A stretch of DNA of 64,000 nucleotides from Hydractinia symbiolongicarpus (lineage: Eukaryota > Cnidaria > Hydrozoa > Anthoathecata > Hydractiniidae), in NCBI RefSeq assembly GCF_029227915.1, contig NC_079887.1, forward strand, positions 15,559,650 to 15,623,649, given 5' to 3'. The position numbers were made by a program, and so were the translations under genes. Below, in pieces: positions 34,125-45,484 of this stretch. Each line of letters starts with the position of its first letter. Positions within the stretch are counted from its first letter, which is position 1. The notes under the pieces are model-generated. The model saw nothing but the letters and a program-made list of their open reading frames with translations. It ran no database searches and was not told the origin of the DNA.

Positions 34125-37100
34125 TTGAAAAAGTTAACCATCATATCAGAACAAAAAAAGCATAGGTATCTCGATACAAGTGAGTTTGAAGATATTTTTA
34201 ATAATCTGGTGAAGGAGGTCATGAAAAGAATGGATCAATTCCCGAATAACGTTTCAGGATGGAGGATGAGTGCAATTCTTAGTATGAATGTAGAGATTGA
34301 TGAATTCAAACCAATTAAGAGGTCCACGTGGATATATGTTTCTACGAAAATTAAATTAACCGAAGCTGTGCTAATTGTGCAGAATAAGGATAATAGATGT
34401 TTTTATAAGCAATTTTATCAGCAATACACCCCATGCTAAAAATGGTGGAAGACCAACCATTTATAAAGCATTTTTAGGCGAACTTAACTTCGATGGGATA
34501 GAGTTCCCTGTGTAAATAAAACATAATGGGAAGTTTGAAAAGCAAAAAAATATCAAGGTCAATGTGTTTGGATATAATGCTGGGAGCGTGTACCCCATAA
34601 GACCTTCTGAAAATGAGAATGCGATTGATCTATTGCTCATCTCAGATAAAAAAACTTTCCACTACTGTTGGATTAATAATTCTTCAGGGTTGATCTAATC
34701 ACAGGTAAATATAAACGAACACAAGAAGTTTATCTGTAAGAGGTGTATCAATACTCTTCAATGGGAATCAGCACTGGATAATCACAAGAAGTGGTGTCAA
34801 GCCAAGGAAATGGTAGCATATCAAATGCCAAAAGAAGGTACCAAGCTCAGATCCAAAAACAAAAACAGATCCATGAGGGTACCCTTTGTCATCTACGCAG
34901 ATTTCGAAGCAGTAACAACCAAAATCGAGTCTGAGATAGAAGACTCTGAAAAGTCGTATACGAAGAAATACCAGAATCAAAATTCATCCGGCTACTGCCT
35001 TTACGTGGAAGGATCAAATATAAGCTACGGACCATTCATTTATCGTGGTAAGGATGCAGGAAAATCTTTTGTCAGTAAAGTTGAAGATCTTGCAAAGCTA
35101 ATCTATGAAAAGCATCTAAAACCGATAAAACCATTAGAAATGAGAAAGGAAGACTGGGTAATGTTTAAAGAGAATATTTGTCATATCTGTGAGAAAGAGT
35201 TAGGACATCAGCGGGTGTGTAGCCAAGGAAAGCCAGTACATAAATCCTGTTGTCTAGATAAAAACGGTCATTACCAAATTGACAAGGATATCTCCAACGT
35301 AGACTGGGGAGAGTTTTATTCGACTAAGGATTGTCACGTTTGTAGCAAACCGGTTAATAATGGAAAGGTGAAGGACCATGATCACATCACAGGAAAATTC
35401 AGAGGACCAGCAGACAATACCTGCAGTATCAACTTCAAGGTTCCCAACTTTATTCCAGTTATATTCCACAACCTAGAAGGTTATGACAGTCATATGTTTA
35501 TCAGAGAGCTGTGGGAAACTGAGGGAGATATAAACTGTATTCCCAAGAACGTAGAAAAGTATACCTTGTTCACAAAAACAATCAGTAAGCTCCCATTACG
35601 GTTCATCGACTCGTTCAAGTTCATGTCAAGCTCACTGGACTCCCTTTCCAAAAACCTAAAAGACTTCAAGATACTAAGCAAAAGCTTTGATGGTGAAAAA
35701 CTAAACCTATTGAATCGGAAAGGGTCTATCCGTATGACTTCATTTGAAAAGTTTGAAGAGACGCCCTTCCCCCAATCGAGAAATTTTGCAACACCCTCCA
35801 TCTGAAAGGGATAAGTGAAGATGATTAAAATCACGCTAAGAAGGGGTGGGAAGTAGTCGGGATAAAGAACATCGGGGAGTATCATGACCTCTATCTGAAA
35901 ACCGATGTACCATTACTAGCCGATGTGTTCGAGAACTTCAGGGATGTTTGTATGAAAAATTACAAGCTGGATCCAGCCTGGTATTACACAGCACCAAATA
36001 TATAAAGGATTATGACAACAAAAAACCGCCGAAGCATCTGATGTACTGGGATGCAAACAACCTTCATGGACACGCAATGTCGAGATTATTGCCAACTGGT
36101 GAGTTTAAATGGATGACACCGAAAGAACTAGAGAATATTGATTTTGATAGCGTTGATGATATATATGCTAGAGGTGGATTTGGAATATCCCCAAAATCTA
36201 CACGATTTGGACAACGGATATCCACTCGCTCCTGAGAAAATTGTTGTAAATAAGATTGAAAAGCTGATCCCAACCTTGCATGACAAGAAGAATTATGTTG
36301 TGCACTTTAAGCAGCACCTATCCCTGGGGTTGAAGTTGAAACAAATCCACAGAGGTATCAAGTTTAGGCTATCCTCATGGATGGAACCATACATCGGAAA
36401 GAATACCGATTTGAGGACGATCGCTATAAATGATTTTGAGAAAGATTTTTTCAAGCTGATGAAAAATTCGGTCTTTGGGAAGACGATGGAAAATATTAGG
36501 AACATGACGAACATAACCCTATTGAATTCAGATGTAAGACAATAAAGATGAATTCACTGCCTAACTATGAGAAGAGAACGATCTTCAGCAAGAACCTGGT
36601 AGCAGTTCACATGAAGAAGACAAGCTGCTATTCAATAAGCCGGTGTATGTGGGTGCATGCATATTGGAATTAAGTAAAACCTTGGTGTATGATTTCCACT
36701 ACAACACAATCAAGAAAGAGTATGATGAGAGAGCTAGGCTGCTTTTCACAGACACAGACAGTTTATGTTATGAGATTGAAACAGGGGATGTGTACAAAGA
36801 CATGAGAAAAAAAAGAAGATCTCTACGACTTCTCAAACTTTCAAAAAGATCACCCGAACTACGAAACGAAAAACAAAAAGGTGATCGTGAAATTCAAGGA
36901 TGATTGTGATGCTAGGATTATGACAGGGTTCGTTGGTCTCAGATCAAACTGTATACTGTATAAGTGGTTGCATATGAGGAGAAAAAGTGCAAGTGGCTGA
37001 CTAAGCCAGTTATAAAGAAGAACTTGTGTTACGATGATTATGTGAAATGTCTATTCACCCAAGAAGATAAAAGACTGGAAATGAGTGTAATCAGTTCATA

Positions 37101-37185
37101 TGCAGAAACAGTAAACAAGATTGGCCTATTCTGTAACGATGATAAACGAATCATCAGAGACGACAAAATACACACATACGCCTAA
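34125..37185 (+). pseudogene. Polinton protein-primed DNA polymerase B, broken
   Basis: Family-B polymerase of the protein-primed type that copies linear element DNA. Landmarks in order: an N-terminal domain (34125-34440) with SGWRM and VLIVQNKDNRCF; a continuation with in-frame stops to 34810 including a C2H2-like CKRC...H...C finger; exonuclease motif YADFEA near 34890; a CHIC/CHVC zinc-rich insert and KVKDHDHITGKFRG (35160-35400); FHNLEGYDSHMF near 35470; palm motif DANNLHGHAM near 36050; KLMKNSVFGKTMEN near 36460; and the catalytic DTDS near 36755. At least four frameshifts (about 35800, 36010, 36200, 36545) and several stops prevent expression as one protein. It is an old inactive copy; the broken state is described as seen. 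Confidence 0.93.
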
Positions 37186-37324
37186 CCCTAACCACAACTG
37201 TCACTATGCTTCCTACTCACCAATAAACCATATTTGCATCAACGTTTCCTGTAAATTAGCGATATCATGACCGGGAAGAACCTTGGGATGAACAAGAACT
37301 TCGTATATAGCCCCACGAAACGGT

Positions 37325-38028
37325 CTAGGGTATGTGGTTTCCACCTCCAAGCTGCAACCCTTCCATACCACCAATTTTATCACGAGAACTGTATGATGTA
37401 ATTATGGGTACATCACTTGAGAATTGTTCGTTAGAAAAACAAAACATGGACTTATTATTATCACTACTAAAAGTCAAATCAATTCTCTTACCATCATGAA
37501 CATATAATATATTTCTCGTGATATCTGCTGTTTTAAGTACCATCGTCATAAGATTATATTCAAAAACAATATAACCATCATGTATATTGTAAAACCATCT
37601 TTCTATGATAAAGTTTAGACATGTTGTTGCAAGATAAGAAAAAAGGACCTTCCCCCTTGAATTTATCCTTGATATATTTTTGTAGCAGCTTCTCATAAAC
37701 AAGAGGAACATCATGTCGAATTACAACATCGTGAAACCAGTTTTTGTTAAATCATACAGCGACGACACGAGACGAACTTCATTACTTGATTCATTCATGC
37801 TTGTTGGTGTAATTCCATCACTAGCCAAGGTTGGTTTTGGAATATTAAAATGAATGAAGTGTTTCTTTATATCGTTATCATACCCCTTCAAAATATGATT
37901 AGACAAATCACCCTTAGGTTCAAATTTTTGTATTTTTGTTTATATCACGCACATACCTTATCGACTTACTATTACCTTTCGTAACCATAGTCAAACTATA
38001 TCCACAATGCACCCACAAACCAACATCA
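37325..38028 (-). pseudogene. Polinton-region gene remnant (unassigned)
   Basis: Read on minus, a coding-like run begins INDVGLWVHCGYSL, passes a short break, continues NHILKGYDNDIKKHF and TSMNESSNEVRLVSSLYDLT (37721-37906), then shifts frame into MMFLLFMRSCYK and a segment ending SRDKIGGMEGLQLGG near 37340. The breaks are at least two frameshifts. Position in the minus block of a Polinton suggests a structural or other element protein. I do not recognise the family. Confidence 0.5.
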
Positions 38029-38333
38029 TTAATTGACATATTTATCCGTGTACTGTGAAACAATAGATAAAACATCTTCCCTACTTATAATAATGTCTCT
38101 AACCGCCATTCGAATATACCCTATATCAGGATTTCTATTCCTCTTAACTATAATCTTAACATAATCTACATTGGTGGGGTAGAATTATCCCTAACAATCT
38201 CTAATACACCATCAGTATCGACACGGGTAGGATTATCAGCAATAATTTTCCTAACCCTCATAACACCCATACCCACCGACTCCTCATCCAACTTATGCTC
38301 ATGATTAGCCATACGACCGGAATAAACCAACAT
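38029..38333 (-). pseudogene. Polinton-region gene remnant with one frameshift
   Basis: It starts at an ATG (38331-38333) reading MLVYSGRMANHEHKLDEES, is open to about 38178, then needs a one-base shift at the ACCCCACC tract to continue as DYVKIIVKRNRNPDIGYIRM and stop at 38029-38031. Either frame alone is truncated. The product family is unknown. It lies directly downstream of another minus remnant. Confidence 0.45.
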
Positions 38334-38341
38334 TTTATTAC

Positions 38342-38525
38342 CTACACATTTTCTGGAATAATCTTTTTCTTGACAAGATATTCTTTTGAAAACATGGACA
38401 CAGCAACAATACCCACCAACTTCACTGAGTCACTGAAATCCACCTTACCTAAATCCGGTAAAGAGACTTTAAAACATTTTTTAATAACATTGCATAACCA
38501 ACACTATAGGCACTAACAACGACAG
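38342..38525 (-). pseudogene. Polinton-region small ORF remnant
   Basis: On minus the frame reads YSVGYAMLLKNVLKSLYRI, hits a stop, and after a frame change continues FSDSVKLVGIVAVSMFSKEY to a stop at 38342-38344. It is short and unassigned, packed between two other remnants with almost no spacer. Confidence 0.35.
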
Positions 38526-38651
38526 CATGATAAAGTTCATTCTTAATTTCCTTCACTCATTTATATGAGAATTATTTTAATCCGTTCCTAATCTGGGTTG
38601 GTTTTTTAAGTTACAGATTCAGGGATGGAAACAGATTTTGGTACCTCAAAA

Positions 38652-38894
38652 TTACCACTTTTCCTCAAATACCAAACGCCCCACACAAAATAAATCACCA
38701 ACTAAATACACACCATAACCAAAATCCTTCTCATACTCTATCTCCTTCTTCCTAATATGCTCGACACCCCTCAATATCTCCTCCTTTCTCTTCCGATTAA
38801 AATCAGGAAGCTTCTTCCCTTGTTCCACCCTTTTCGGATTCTTTTCTTTCTTCGTCACATATTCTGTTGCTTGTTCCTTCTCCATTTTTATCAC
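38652..38894 (-). CDS. Small charged Polinton-type protein
   Basis: The 80-residue open frame is rich in Lys and Glu and contains NPKRVEQGKKLPDFNRKRKE, a pattern I associate with a small conserved Polinton protein (K/R-P-K-R-V..G-K-K-L..N-K). It ends in a hydrophobic segment FGYGVYLVGDLFCVGRLVF, possibly membrane-associated. Its function is not known to me. It is intact although its neighbours are broken, but short frames survive by chance. Confidence 0.5.
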   Translation of the reverse strand: MIKMEKEQATEYVTKKEKNPKRVEQGKKLPDFNRKRKEEILRGVEHIRKKEIEYEKDFGYGVYLVGDLFCVGRLVFEEKW

Positions 38895-38916
38895 TCAAAG
38901 ATGTTTTTAAATAATG

Positions 38917-39318
38917 TTAACCAGTTATAACACCAACACTTAAAGGTGCTAGATAGGAACCAAACCTATAATACAAATCACACGTGACTCTTTGCAAAGC
39001 TGCGTTCAAAAAGGAATCACTTTTTAAATCATTACCAAGCTCATCACCAAAATCATCCAAGCCAAGAGCACTCGAAGCGACACTGGAATAAAGGCTACTA
39101 ATTGTTTTCCCCAACGGTTTTGCCATCAGCGCCCCCAACCTACACTCATCTTGTGAATGAACTTTCTCAACATCTGCACTGGACAAAGCATTAATCTGTT
39201 ACTCTGTATAATACTTGCCGAGATATTGCTTCGAACCACCACTATTAACACATGCAATCAACCTATCACGCTTTACAGAAATATCACCACCACTATCAAC
39301 ATCAACAAAATTTTCCAT
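38917..39318 (-). pseudogene. Polinton-type small gene with in-frame stop
   Basis: From an ATG at 39318 the frame reads MENFVDVDSGGDISVKRDR, reaches a TAA at 39199-39201 (codon 40), and continues in the same frame through LGALMAKPLGKTISSLYSS and FLNAALQRVTCDLYYRFGS to a stop at 38917. Total length would be 133 codons. The single in-frame stop and otherwise intact frame suggest late inactivation compared with the polymerase. Function unknown. Confidence 0.5.
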
Positions 39319-39424
39319 TATTTTTATTACACACCGACATTTTCAAAAAACATACGAAAACCCACAAAACAACCCAACACTAACAAACAAATTCAAATAT
39401 TCAATCATTTAATAACTAATTAAT

Positions 39425-40190
39425 CAACTACTATACATGAAGTACCAAGTCCCCTCTCAACAATGCCAAGTGAACTTTGACAAGTTAAAATCTGTGGATC
39501 TAACATAGAAATAGCGTACGCAATTACTTTTGGTGGCGAACTTCAATATTAGCTGCCTTGTCGCTGTCATATTTTGTCCAAGGTTTTATTGCATCTAACC
39601 TGATGTAAGTACAATATCTTTTTTCACGTGATCACAGAAGTGTTAAAACTGTTAAGAAATAATTGTTTCTTGTTTTAGACGTAGCGGAGTGATATTACAT
39701 TGTTTTCATAATCATGTAGGAAATTTAGGCTGAGTACCAGTTCTTATCAATTCGGTTCTTAAAAAATGTACTCAATAAAAAACTCTTGTAATTGACACAA
39801 AGCTATGCAATCGTTTTGTTTTAAGAAATTTTTATTACCGCCAACATGCATATGAGATTAAGTTATCGGTATAAGATTAGTATTTTAAGAACATTTTTGC
39901 ATATATAAATTCTCTGGTAATGCCTTCACGAAAGACAAAACAGAAACATCTAGATTCGTCAGTATCAGGCCAAAATTATAGAATTTTGAGCATGTTTTAT
40001 TTAATCTACAGTGCTCAAATTTGAAAAATTTCGTCAACCCAGGTGTAATAATTTTATCATTAATTCAATGTTTATTAAAATGTCTTTTTTAGATTTAAAT
40101 GAAACAATTTCTGTACCAAGAAACTTTGGAAAAATGCATCATAAAATTGTCCTGGGTAAGACACTCACAAATATAAATTATTTTGCAGAC
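39425..40190. other. No gene seen
   Basis: AT-rich spacer between the Polinton remnant and the hAT element. Nothing was recognised. Confidence 0.5.
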
Positions 40191-41321
40191 AGTTAGCAGG
40201 GTCGGATGGAGGTATAAGCAAGATAAGCCCGCGCTTACTTTCAAAAACGTAGAGAAAAAGCCCGCACGCGTCTCGTGTGTATAGTTTTCCTTGTAATTTT
40301 TAGAAAGTCTGGTAAGGAAGTTGTGTTTTTGCTTATTGCGCTTATTCACTTTCCCAAACAAAGTAGATAGATACTCCTCTGAGCAAGCGAAAGGAAAAGC
40401 AATTTTCCTTTCTCGCTTATTAAAGAATAAGCAAGAAAGCGTGTCAAAGTTGATATATTTGCTTTTTTGCATAGAGAGAATGCGGAGATGAAAAACTACT
40501 TTGCCATCGCGTATAAGCAAATAAGCAAAAAAAAGGCAAGGTAGACAGAATTTCTCAACCGTAACAAGATGAATGCAAACAGTCCACTTTGTTCGTGTTT
40601 ATAACCAATCAACCAAAGATGGACGGTAGAGGTACTGTGAACTTTTAGGTTTCTGGATGTCTTTTTTACTATTTCTTATGAATTTCAAGTACCCAGTGTG
40701 CAGTAGTAAGTATAGTTTATTCCCTAAGCTAAAATATCAGGTTTTTTTTTGGCTTGAGAAGATTATTTTAAAGTAGCTAGCTAGCTAGGTTTCTCTGCAA
40801 AAATATCTATATATAGTGAATGAGATACTTATTTACTATTCACTATAGTAGCTGAGAATGTGTGTACACTAAGTTCTTTCACTGATCCTGTTCTGTATGG
40901 AACTTCTGGTGCTATATTTTTTCAACAAAATGAGTTTGTAGCTACTGCTTTGTCTTGTGTTATTTTTTATACTCAAACCTCCCCACAAAAATAAATAAAT
41001 AAAAAGAAAAATATACTCAAAATAATTCTGAAGTGTTAATGTGCTGCCTCATTTGTTATTTTATACCTAGCAAGATACGCTAGTGGTTGGATTTTGAGAG
41101 AATATTGAGCCAGTATGATGAGTAGAAACAGAGCTGTATTAAGGATGGAAAACGTATCCATCAATTTTCAAGCCAGGTCACCGTAGTGGTGCCCTCCACC
41201 AAGACTACTTGACATATGTTATATAGCTATAACAATATGGATAGAAAGAATCTTACCAATCTTACTAATGTTTTTTATTTCATAACTACATTTCTATCTG
41301 ATGTATTTTTTTGTTATGCAG

Positions 41322-41492
41322 TGTCAGTGGAGATGGTAACTCTCTTTACAGATCTATTTCTGTGTTGCTGATTCGTGATGAAACCCTGGATTTTGAGAAT
41401 TTTGATCAACCGCTTGATAATATTTTTGTGCAATGTTGTGATGGTTGTGATGTGTATCCAAAGACCAAGTCAAGAGAACTGGCCATAATTGA
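41322..41492 (+). CDS. Exon-like segment with an OTU-like motif
   Basis: Bounded by an acceptor (TTTTTGTTATGCAG) and a donor (GTAAGC), the 171-nt stretch is open and reads VSGDGNSLYRSISVLL early on, resembling the OTU protease start DGNCLFRA, but with Ser in place of the catalytic Cys. The rest (DGCDVYPKTKSREL) does not follow the OTU fold that I can see. It lies inside the hAT element. An active deubiquitinase is excluded by the missing Cys; the resemblance could be chance. Confidence 0.3.
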
Positions 41493-41597
41493 GTAAGCAA
41501 AATGTGTTTCAAAGTCCTTCATTTGGTCATCATTTAATGTGTATTTTATCAATTTTTAATGTGGTTGAGGTATAATAATTTTTTACTAAATGCCTAA

Positions 41598-41672
41598 ACT
41601 CCTGTGATCAAATGGTATGATATTTATGATACAATTTCGTAAAAGGTTCAGGTTCGATTCCTGACAGGAGTA
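41598..41672 (+). tRNA. Degenerate tRNA-like sequence
   Basis: The ends form a perfect 7-bp acceptor stem (ACTCCTG/CAGGAGT). Next to the 3' strand is a perfect 5-bp T stem (TCAGG/CCTGA) with loop TTCGATT, giving a consensus B box GGTTCGATTCC. The anticodon arm is about four bases too long (TTTATGA/TCGTAAA around TACAATT) and lacks U33, and the A box is poor. It is probably a tRNA pseudogene or tRNA-derived repeat. Confidence 0.45.
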
Positions 41673-41994
41673 AACTGTATGTGATGCAGGCAGTACCTTT
41701 AAAATTTGTCCTACCTATCAAAGCTTATGATATAAACAAATGGACAATTTATTCAACACAATTGTTGAGCCCAGGAGAGGTGTTGCTGGTGTTTCTGTGA
41801 AGGTATTTTGATTTAACTAGAAGTTTAAGTTTAAAGAATTCCTGCGATTGTTTGCGAGTGATATTCCGGCCCATAGTAACATATGCCCAGTTGGATATGT
41901 GGAGGATGTTTTGGAAAAACTATCAAGGTGCTCTACCAACAGATATCACCTCTTCTTAAAACCACAAATGGGTACACATTTCCATGAATCCGTG

Positions 41995-42202
41995 AAGTTT
42001 TGAGAATTTTGGCTACAATTCCTGGAACCTCATGCACTTGTGAGAAAAGTATCTCTGTGCTAAGGTGTTTAAAAACTCAGATGCAAACACAATGTCGGAG
42101 GAAAGGTTAAGCAGCCTAGCAGTTATCATGTTTAACAGGTCAATAATCACTGTGACCTCTGATGAAGTGATAGATGAGTTTGCTGAACAGAATAAGAGAT
42201 AA
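41995..42202 (+). pseudogene. hAT transposase C-terminal dimerisation region, frameshifted
   Basis: The frame VLRILATIPGTSCTCEKSIS VLRCLKT is followed, after a one-base shift near 42091, by MSEERLSSLAVIMFNRS and DEVIDEFAEQNKR with a stop at 42200-42202. This is the hAT C-terminal dimerisation domain (TIP.TS..CE.S.S.LR.LKT...M.EERL..LA). Upstream portions carry scattered similarity but many breaks. Inactive. Confidence 0.85.
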
Positions 42203-42499
42203 AGGCTTTTTGAAATACATATACTTGCTGATTGATTTATACATAGTTTACTTGTTTTATATATTGTAGCTATATGTTTTTTTATGTATATTGTTACTTA
42301 CTGCACTTTTTAACGCTGGAAAAAGCCTGAACAAGGTGATAAATTTGTTACTATTAGGTCCACCCATTTGGCGTATTTTAACGCCCATTCTGGGCGGTAA
42401 TCTCCCAAAAAATTTTTTGCTTAGTTACATAAAAAACCTGGATCCGACCCTGAGTTAGAAGCAGAGGTGTCACTTCTTGTAAACAAAATAAAAATATGC

Positions 42500-43580
42500 A
42501 ACATATAGCCCAGCAGAAAATTTATTCGCTTTTGTAAAATAAATTGACATACAAAATGTTTTTAAAAGCAAAACAAAGATGCTATTATAGTTAGACTATG
42601 TGGTATAATCAATGATGCAAATGCGTGGTCCATCGAATACTGGCAAGCAGGTACACAACACTACCGAACAAGGACAATTTATGTCATACGAAAAACAGTC
42701 AGTTTCTATTTCGCAGGGCTTGAGGTCTACGCGTGTACTATCGTTCTCAACTGAGCTCGCCACAGCTTGCACCGAGTATTTTCCTGTGTACTTGTTGATT
42801 GAGTAAGTCTTGTTTGACTCAATCTACAAAAAAAGAACGACTGATAACGTTCAGAATAATGGGTAACAGAGACCTGATTTTATATGTGAATTATTGAAAT
42901 CATGTGTTATGGCAGTTAGTATAACATATGTTAATGAAAATATAGTTCATTTCTGCAATGCTAACTTAGTGCCTAGCAGTGAGCAGGAAACGAATGGCGG
43001 TCCTTAGAATTAGGTGTCGTTGTACTTGATTTCTCAGCAACAAATGGACACACGAATGTGCCATTGGAAAAGCTTGTAATTTAATTAAAGCCAGGAAGAA
43101 GATTACGAGAACCAATAGATTGAACTAAAATGGAATGCTAAATTTAGGAAAATATTAGGGAACAAGTTCAAATGTTTTGACAGGATGGAATCAACGGTGA
43201 AGTACCTACTCGTGATTTCTCTTTTCTTTAATAGTTTATTTATCTTTCCCCACTGCTTCCACCAAATCCAGTTGGAGATACAAAGATCTACGTTGTCTTT
43301 AAATACTGTTTTTCTGCAAGTTGATTTATAATATCTTTCAAGCATTGCCTCCTTTCTACGTGTTTTACATTTTTAGGAAAATTTTATAAATGTTATAAAT
43401 CTAACATTTAGTAAAATGTGTGTTCTTGCGTCATTACATATTACGCTTTCACCTTTTGTACGGAACGAATTCTCGCACATTTTACCTTGAATATGTTAAT
43501 GACATCAAGGTCACCTTAGTTATACGAGGCAAAATAAACAAGTGTACACTGTCACTAGGAATACCGTTGTTTAACATTCG
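42500..43580. repeat. Inverted duplication, arm 1
   Basis: The reverse complement of this stretch matches 46060-46990 in order: an upstream block (ACAGTGTACACT...GTCATTAACAT), a block starting ATGCT.GAA with AAAACAGTATTTAAA, the Cys-rich exon, and the 3' UTR (TAGTCTAACTATAATAGCAT). The two arms are head to head about 2.5 kb apart. Confidence 0.75.
42596..42823 (-). CDS. Cys-rich secreted-type protein, last exon, copy 1
   Basis: On minus an acceptor (TTTTTTTGTAG) precedes a 228-nt open exon ending in TAG at 42596-42598. It starts in phase 0 and encodes 75 residues: a polar part, then VQAVASSVEN, then a Cys-dense block with spacing C-x5-C-x6-C-x1-C-x4-C-x1-C and a final Cys nearer the end (FDGPRIC). 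The pattern suggests a disulfide-stabilised extracellular peptide. A signal-peptide exon was not found. The homologue at 46754-46937 shares the core and the 3' UTR. Family not recognised; a toxin-like or defence role would be speculation. Confidence 0.55.
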   Translation of the reverse strand: MESNKTYSINKYTGKYSVQAVASSVENDSTRVDLKPCEIETDCFSYDINCPCSVVLCTCLPVFDGPRICIIDYTT

Positions 43581-43599
43581 AAGTGTACTCTAAGGCGTT

Positions 43600-44950
43600 G
43601 GTTAAATTATTTATCTTAAAATGGTCACAAAAAGTTGTACTTGATGACGGGATGCACCCTTTAAAGATTCTGCAATATTGAAAAATCTTCTTTGTAGGAA
43701 GAATTTGAAATCCATTAACCATAACAAAAAGTAAGACACGGCGTAAGCACAAACGTGAATCCACATAACTATAATACAAGGCGTTGTACAAAACATCAGT
43801 CAGACATAAGCTAAACATAAACTGTTAGTTTTTTGGCAAGCTAGAGAATGTATTGACTGCTATGGAAATGGATTAGCTCCCTCGATTTGCATTGTTGAAC
43901 AAAAAAAGGGTAACATCTACTAAAGAATAGTATGTAAGCCAAGCAGTTGTTTAGTTCTGATGGGTTTACCTTGGTATTAGCATAGTCGTCACATCTACCC
44001 CCCTGCTTTGCATGCCTATAATATAATCCTAGTAATGACTTGCCAAAAATGTTCTGGAATGGTTGCTGGTAGCATTTAAATTGTATGTGTGATAAAACTC
44101 ACATCATCAGCGGGGTCAGATGGTACTTTGAAAACATGGTGTTTTTTTAGTAGGGACTCAACCAACCTGTTGTCTTTAAACGATGAACCGTTGACCAATG
44201 CATACCTTGGTAACTAGACGACAAGGACACTTCCATATATAGATATTTGAGTATCAACAGCCGCTTCCTGTCGTGACGAGCACTGGGGACAAACCACTTC
44301 GCATAAAAGTTCCCAACCCCGAAAAATTTATTTTTTTCATCCTTTCAGAACCACCAAAATGTTTAATGGGTACTAAATTAGGCCGCTTGTGCTTTCAAAC
44401 AATAAAGTTAATTTTCTTCGTAAATGCTTCCTGGGTGCTACCACCATTGTTATTGTCCCAATTGTAGATCACTGTTCGTTGTATTTGAATTCCACGTAAT
44501 ATTTTTTATGATCATATTGGCGACAAGGGAACTATATGAGCCCACAGCTTCACCAAGACAATTATTTTAATATTTGACACTTACCCCAAGACGGAGTGTA
44601 CTGTATTTACTTTAAACTGCTCCAAAAAGTCGTATTTTAACGATACATGAAACAACCTATTTTTCTATTATTAGAAAGCTAATAATTCAGAAATACAATA
44701 TTAATGTATTGGACATGCAGAGCTCTGTTATTGTGTCTGATGTTTCTTAAAAACTGATTGTTAAGACAGTGTACAGGTTGAAAAGTGCGACGGGAGGAAC
44801 ACAAAAATCTACTTTTCAATGGAAGTCTGGAACTACAAGCAAAGTACAGACACTATTTAGTACGTAAGTAGAGTAAATTTAAATTGTGGAATGTTATTCA
44901 TAAGCTGGAATATCCTATGAATGCATTTGATCTTGTGTCGCCTTGTGATC
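43600..44950. other. Spacer between the inverted arms
   Basis: No gene was recognised. Open frames on minus at 43555-43818 and plus at 44273-44467 show no family features. Confidence 0.45.
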
Positions 44951-44959
44951 TTGTGTTGC

Positions 44960-45353
44960 TATTCTTAACTCTAAAGACACCCTAAGAAGCACTTTGTGTA
45001 AACCAAAAGACAAAATAAACCTGGAAGAACAAAGCAATGTTGTTTACGAAATCCCGTTTAAAGATTGTGATGCAGTGTATATAAGCGAAACAAAAAGAAA
45101 GTTTAAGCAACGAGTACAAGAACATATGCGCGCAGTGAGAAACGGAGATGTGAAGAAAAACGAAATTGCGGACCACAGCTGGAGCAGAAGGCATCAGTTT
45201 AATTGGGATGAGAAGAAAATCATTGACAGAGAATCCAGAACAACGGCCAGGAAGATTAAAGAAACCATCAACAGTGTAGAACGTAACAAACACATAAACA
45301 GCATCTCGTATCAACTTCCTGAGATTTGGTTACCAGCCCTCCAGAAGAAGTAG
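44960..45353 (+). pseudogene. Penelope-like element C-terminal GIY-YIG endonuclease fragment
   Basis: The frame shows the Penelope-type endonuclease: NVVYEIPFKDCDAVYISET, then RKFKQRVQEHMRAV, EIADHSW, FNWDEKKIIDRE and a C-terminal LPEIWLPALQKK with a stop at 45351-45353. The usual YIGET reads YISET, changing the invariant Gly of the motif. No RT precedes it; similarity begins abruptly near 44960, so it is a 5'-truncated 3' end. It is probably inactive both by truncation and by the Gly to Ser change. Confidence 0.9.
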
Positions 45354-45484
45354 TTATCTACATCCAGGTCCGAAAATGTTAATTACCGTAATTAACTGTA
45401 ATTATCGGCTCGTTTGTGATTGATTAATTTTTATGAATTTCGATCCTCTGCATTTACATAAATACATGCTCAACATCATCTTAC

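Larger units (their letters stand above)
34100..39420. mobile_element. Decayed Polinton/Maverick element
   Basis: The region holds a broken protein-primed DNA polymerase B on plus (34125-37185) and, on minus, a series of small frames (37325-39318) with Polinton-like features. PolB on one strand and a block of small genes on the other fits Polinton organisation. No integrase, packaging ATPase, protease or major capsid gene was recognised, and I could not locate the terminal inverted repeats, so limits are approximate. Confidence 0.75.
40197..42452 (+). mobile_element. Decayed hAT-type transposon with 6-bp target duplication (2256 bp)
   Basis: The inverted termini are CAGGGTCGGATGGAGG on the left and, from the right, CAGGGTCGGATCCAGG. 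AGTTAG is duplicated at 40191-40196 and 42453-42458. The CAGGG terminus and the C-terminal transposase remnant inside mark it as hAT. Six bases rather than the usual eight is unusual. Confidence 0.8.

Noticed and set aside
37180-37195. CCTAACCCTAACC, telomere-like
   Set aside because: Two repeats only, inside decayed Polinton DNA.
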